Positions 6,206 through 6,399 of a stretch of 6,399 nt of DNA are shown piece after piece. This stretch comes from Deltaproteobacteria bacterium UBA796. Its GTDB lineage: Bacteria; Myxococcota_A; UBA796. Below the pieces are notes generated by a model. The model was not told the origin of the DNA and ran no database searches. It was given only the letters and a program-made list of their open reading frames with translations. A program made the position numbers and the translations under genes. How positions within the stretch are numbered: position 1 is the stretch's first letter; every line of letters begins with the position of its first letter. The stretch covers positions 13,498-19,896 of the forward strand of contig DBIS01000070.1 of NCBI GenBank assembly GCA_002296975.1. The letters run 5' to 3'.

Positions 6206-6399
6206 ATGAATGAAAAGCCTCGGATTCTGATCATGGGTTGTGGCGGCATCGGCGGGGTGCTGGCCGGCTGTTTGGCTGCCGACAACACCGCCCAACTGCA
6301 GGTGGTCTCGTCCAACCCCAACATCACAACTGCCATTCAGGACGGTGGGCTGGAAGTAATTGCCGCTCACGCTTCGTCTGTGAGTCACATTTCGATTTC
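6206..6399 (+). CDS. Ketopantoate reductase family protein (PanE/ApbA-like), 5' part only (runs off right edge)
   Basis: 64 codons are visible. The protein begins Met-Asn-Glu-Lys-Pro-Arg and goes straight into a Rossmann strand and turn, ILIMGCGGIGGVLAG (7-21), carrying the G-x-G-x-x-G dinucleotide-binding motif. The second strand LQVVSSNP follows at about 31-38, then ITTAIQDGGLEVIAAH (40-55). The AIQ-x-GGL-x-V pattern after the second strand is what ketopantoate reductases show. Family members reduce 2-dehydropantoate to pantoate with NADPH in coenzyme A synthesis, but many paralogues act on other 2-oxo acids. The catalytic Lys and C-terminal domain are outside the window, so the role is not confirmed. 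An in-frame ATG at 6146 would add 20 residues ahead of the fold and overlap the divergent gene. It lacks a ribosome binding site, so 6206 is preferred. AAGGG at 6188-6192 is 13 nt away, a rather long spacing. Confidence 0.75.
   Translation, partial: MNEKPRILIMGCGGIGGVLAGCLAADNTAQLQVVSSNPNITTAIQDGGLEVIAAHASSVSHISI

Noticed and set aside
1..6399. A search for a CRISPR array, transposon ends, tRNA genes or a defence/toxin gene set.
   Set aside because: I saw no regularly spaced repeats, terminal inverted repeats, tRNA cloverleaf or transposase/nuclease motifs. The genes present are metabolic, transport and envelope proteins.

Overview
The window looks like a stretch of Gram-negative chromosome with fairly high GC. 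Two genes encode probable lipoproteins with lipoboxes. One of them has a Cys-Gly-Gly N-terminus followed by a Cys-rich and then an Asp/Ala-repeat segment. There is also a long two-part acyl-CoA dehydrogenase and a sulfatase-fold lipoprotein with a Thr at the nucleophile position. This combination suggests a myxobacterial or deltaproteobacterial relative (Myxococcota/Bradymonadota-like). That placement is an inference from protein style, not from a marker gene.

Layout from left to right. (1) The 5' part of a small lipoprotein gene runs leftward off the window (1-167, minus). (2) A 167-bp divergent intergenic region follows. (3) Three genes then run rightward: a 625-residue acyl-CoA dehydrogenase (335-2212), a ZIP-like eight-helix membrane protein (2269-2958) and a POT/PTR-family proton-peptide symporter (3014-4456). 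The gaps between them are only about 55 bp, so co-transcription is possible, but a strong stem-loop (2214-2257) fills most of the first gap. (4) The peptide transporter converges, with 2 bp between stop codons, on a leftward pair: a DUF1279/FAM210-like membrane protein (5868-6155) and a sulfatase/alkaline-phosphatase-superfamily lipoprotein (4459-5871). These two overlap by ATGA and are probably translationally coupled. (5) A 50-bp divergent gap holding a 9-bp direct repeat separates this pair from the 5' part of a ketopantoate-reductase-like (PanE/ApbA) gene that runs off the right edge (6206-6399, plus).

The genes do not form one obvious pathway. The rightward set combines fatty-acyl-CoA oxidation, a putative metal transporter and peptide uptake, which reads as general nutrient acquisition. 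The leftward pair is the most intriguing unit because a small membrane protein of poorly understood function is tied to a cell-envelope phospho-/sulfo-ester enzyme of unknown substrate.

I found no RNA genes, CRISPR array, insertion sequence, phage genes or defence system. The window looks like ordinary chromosome. The points worth a second look concern active-site variation, gene coupling and small regulatory structures.
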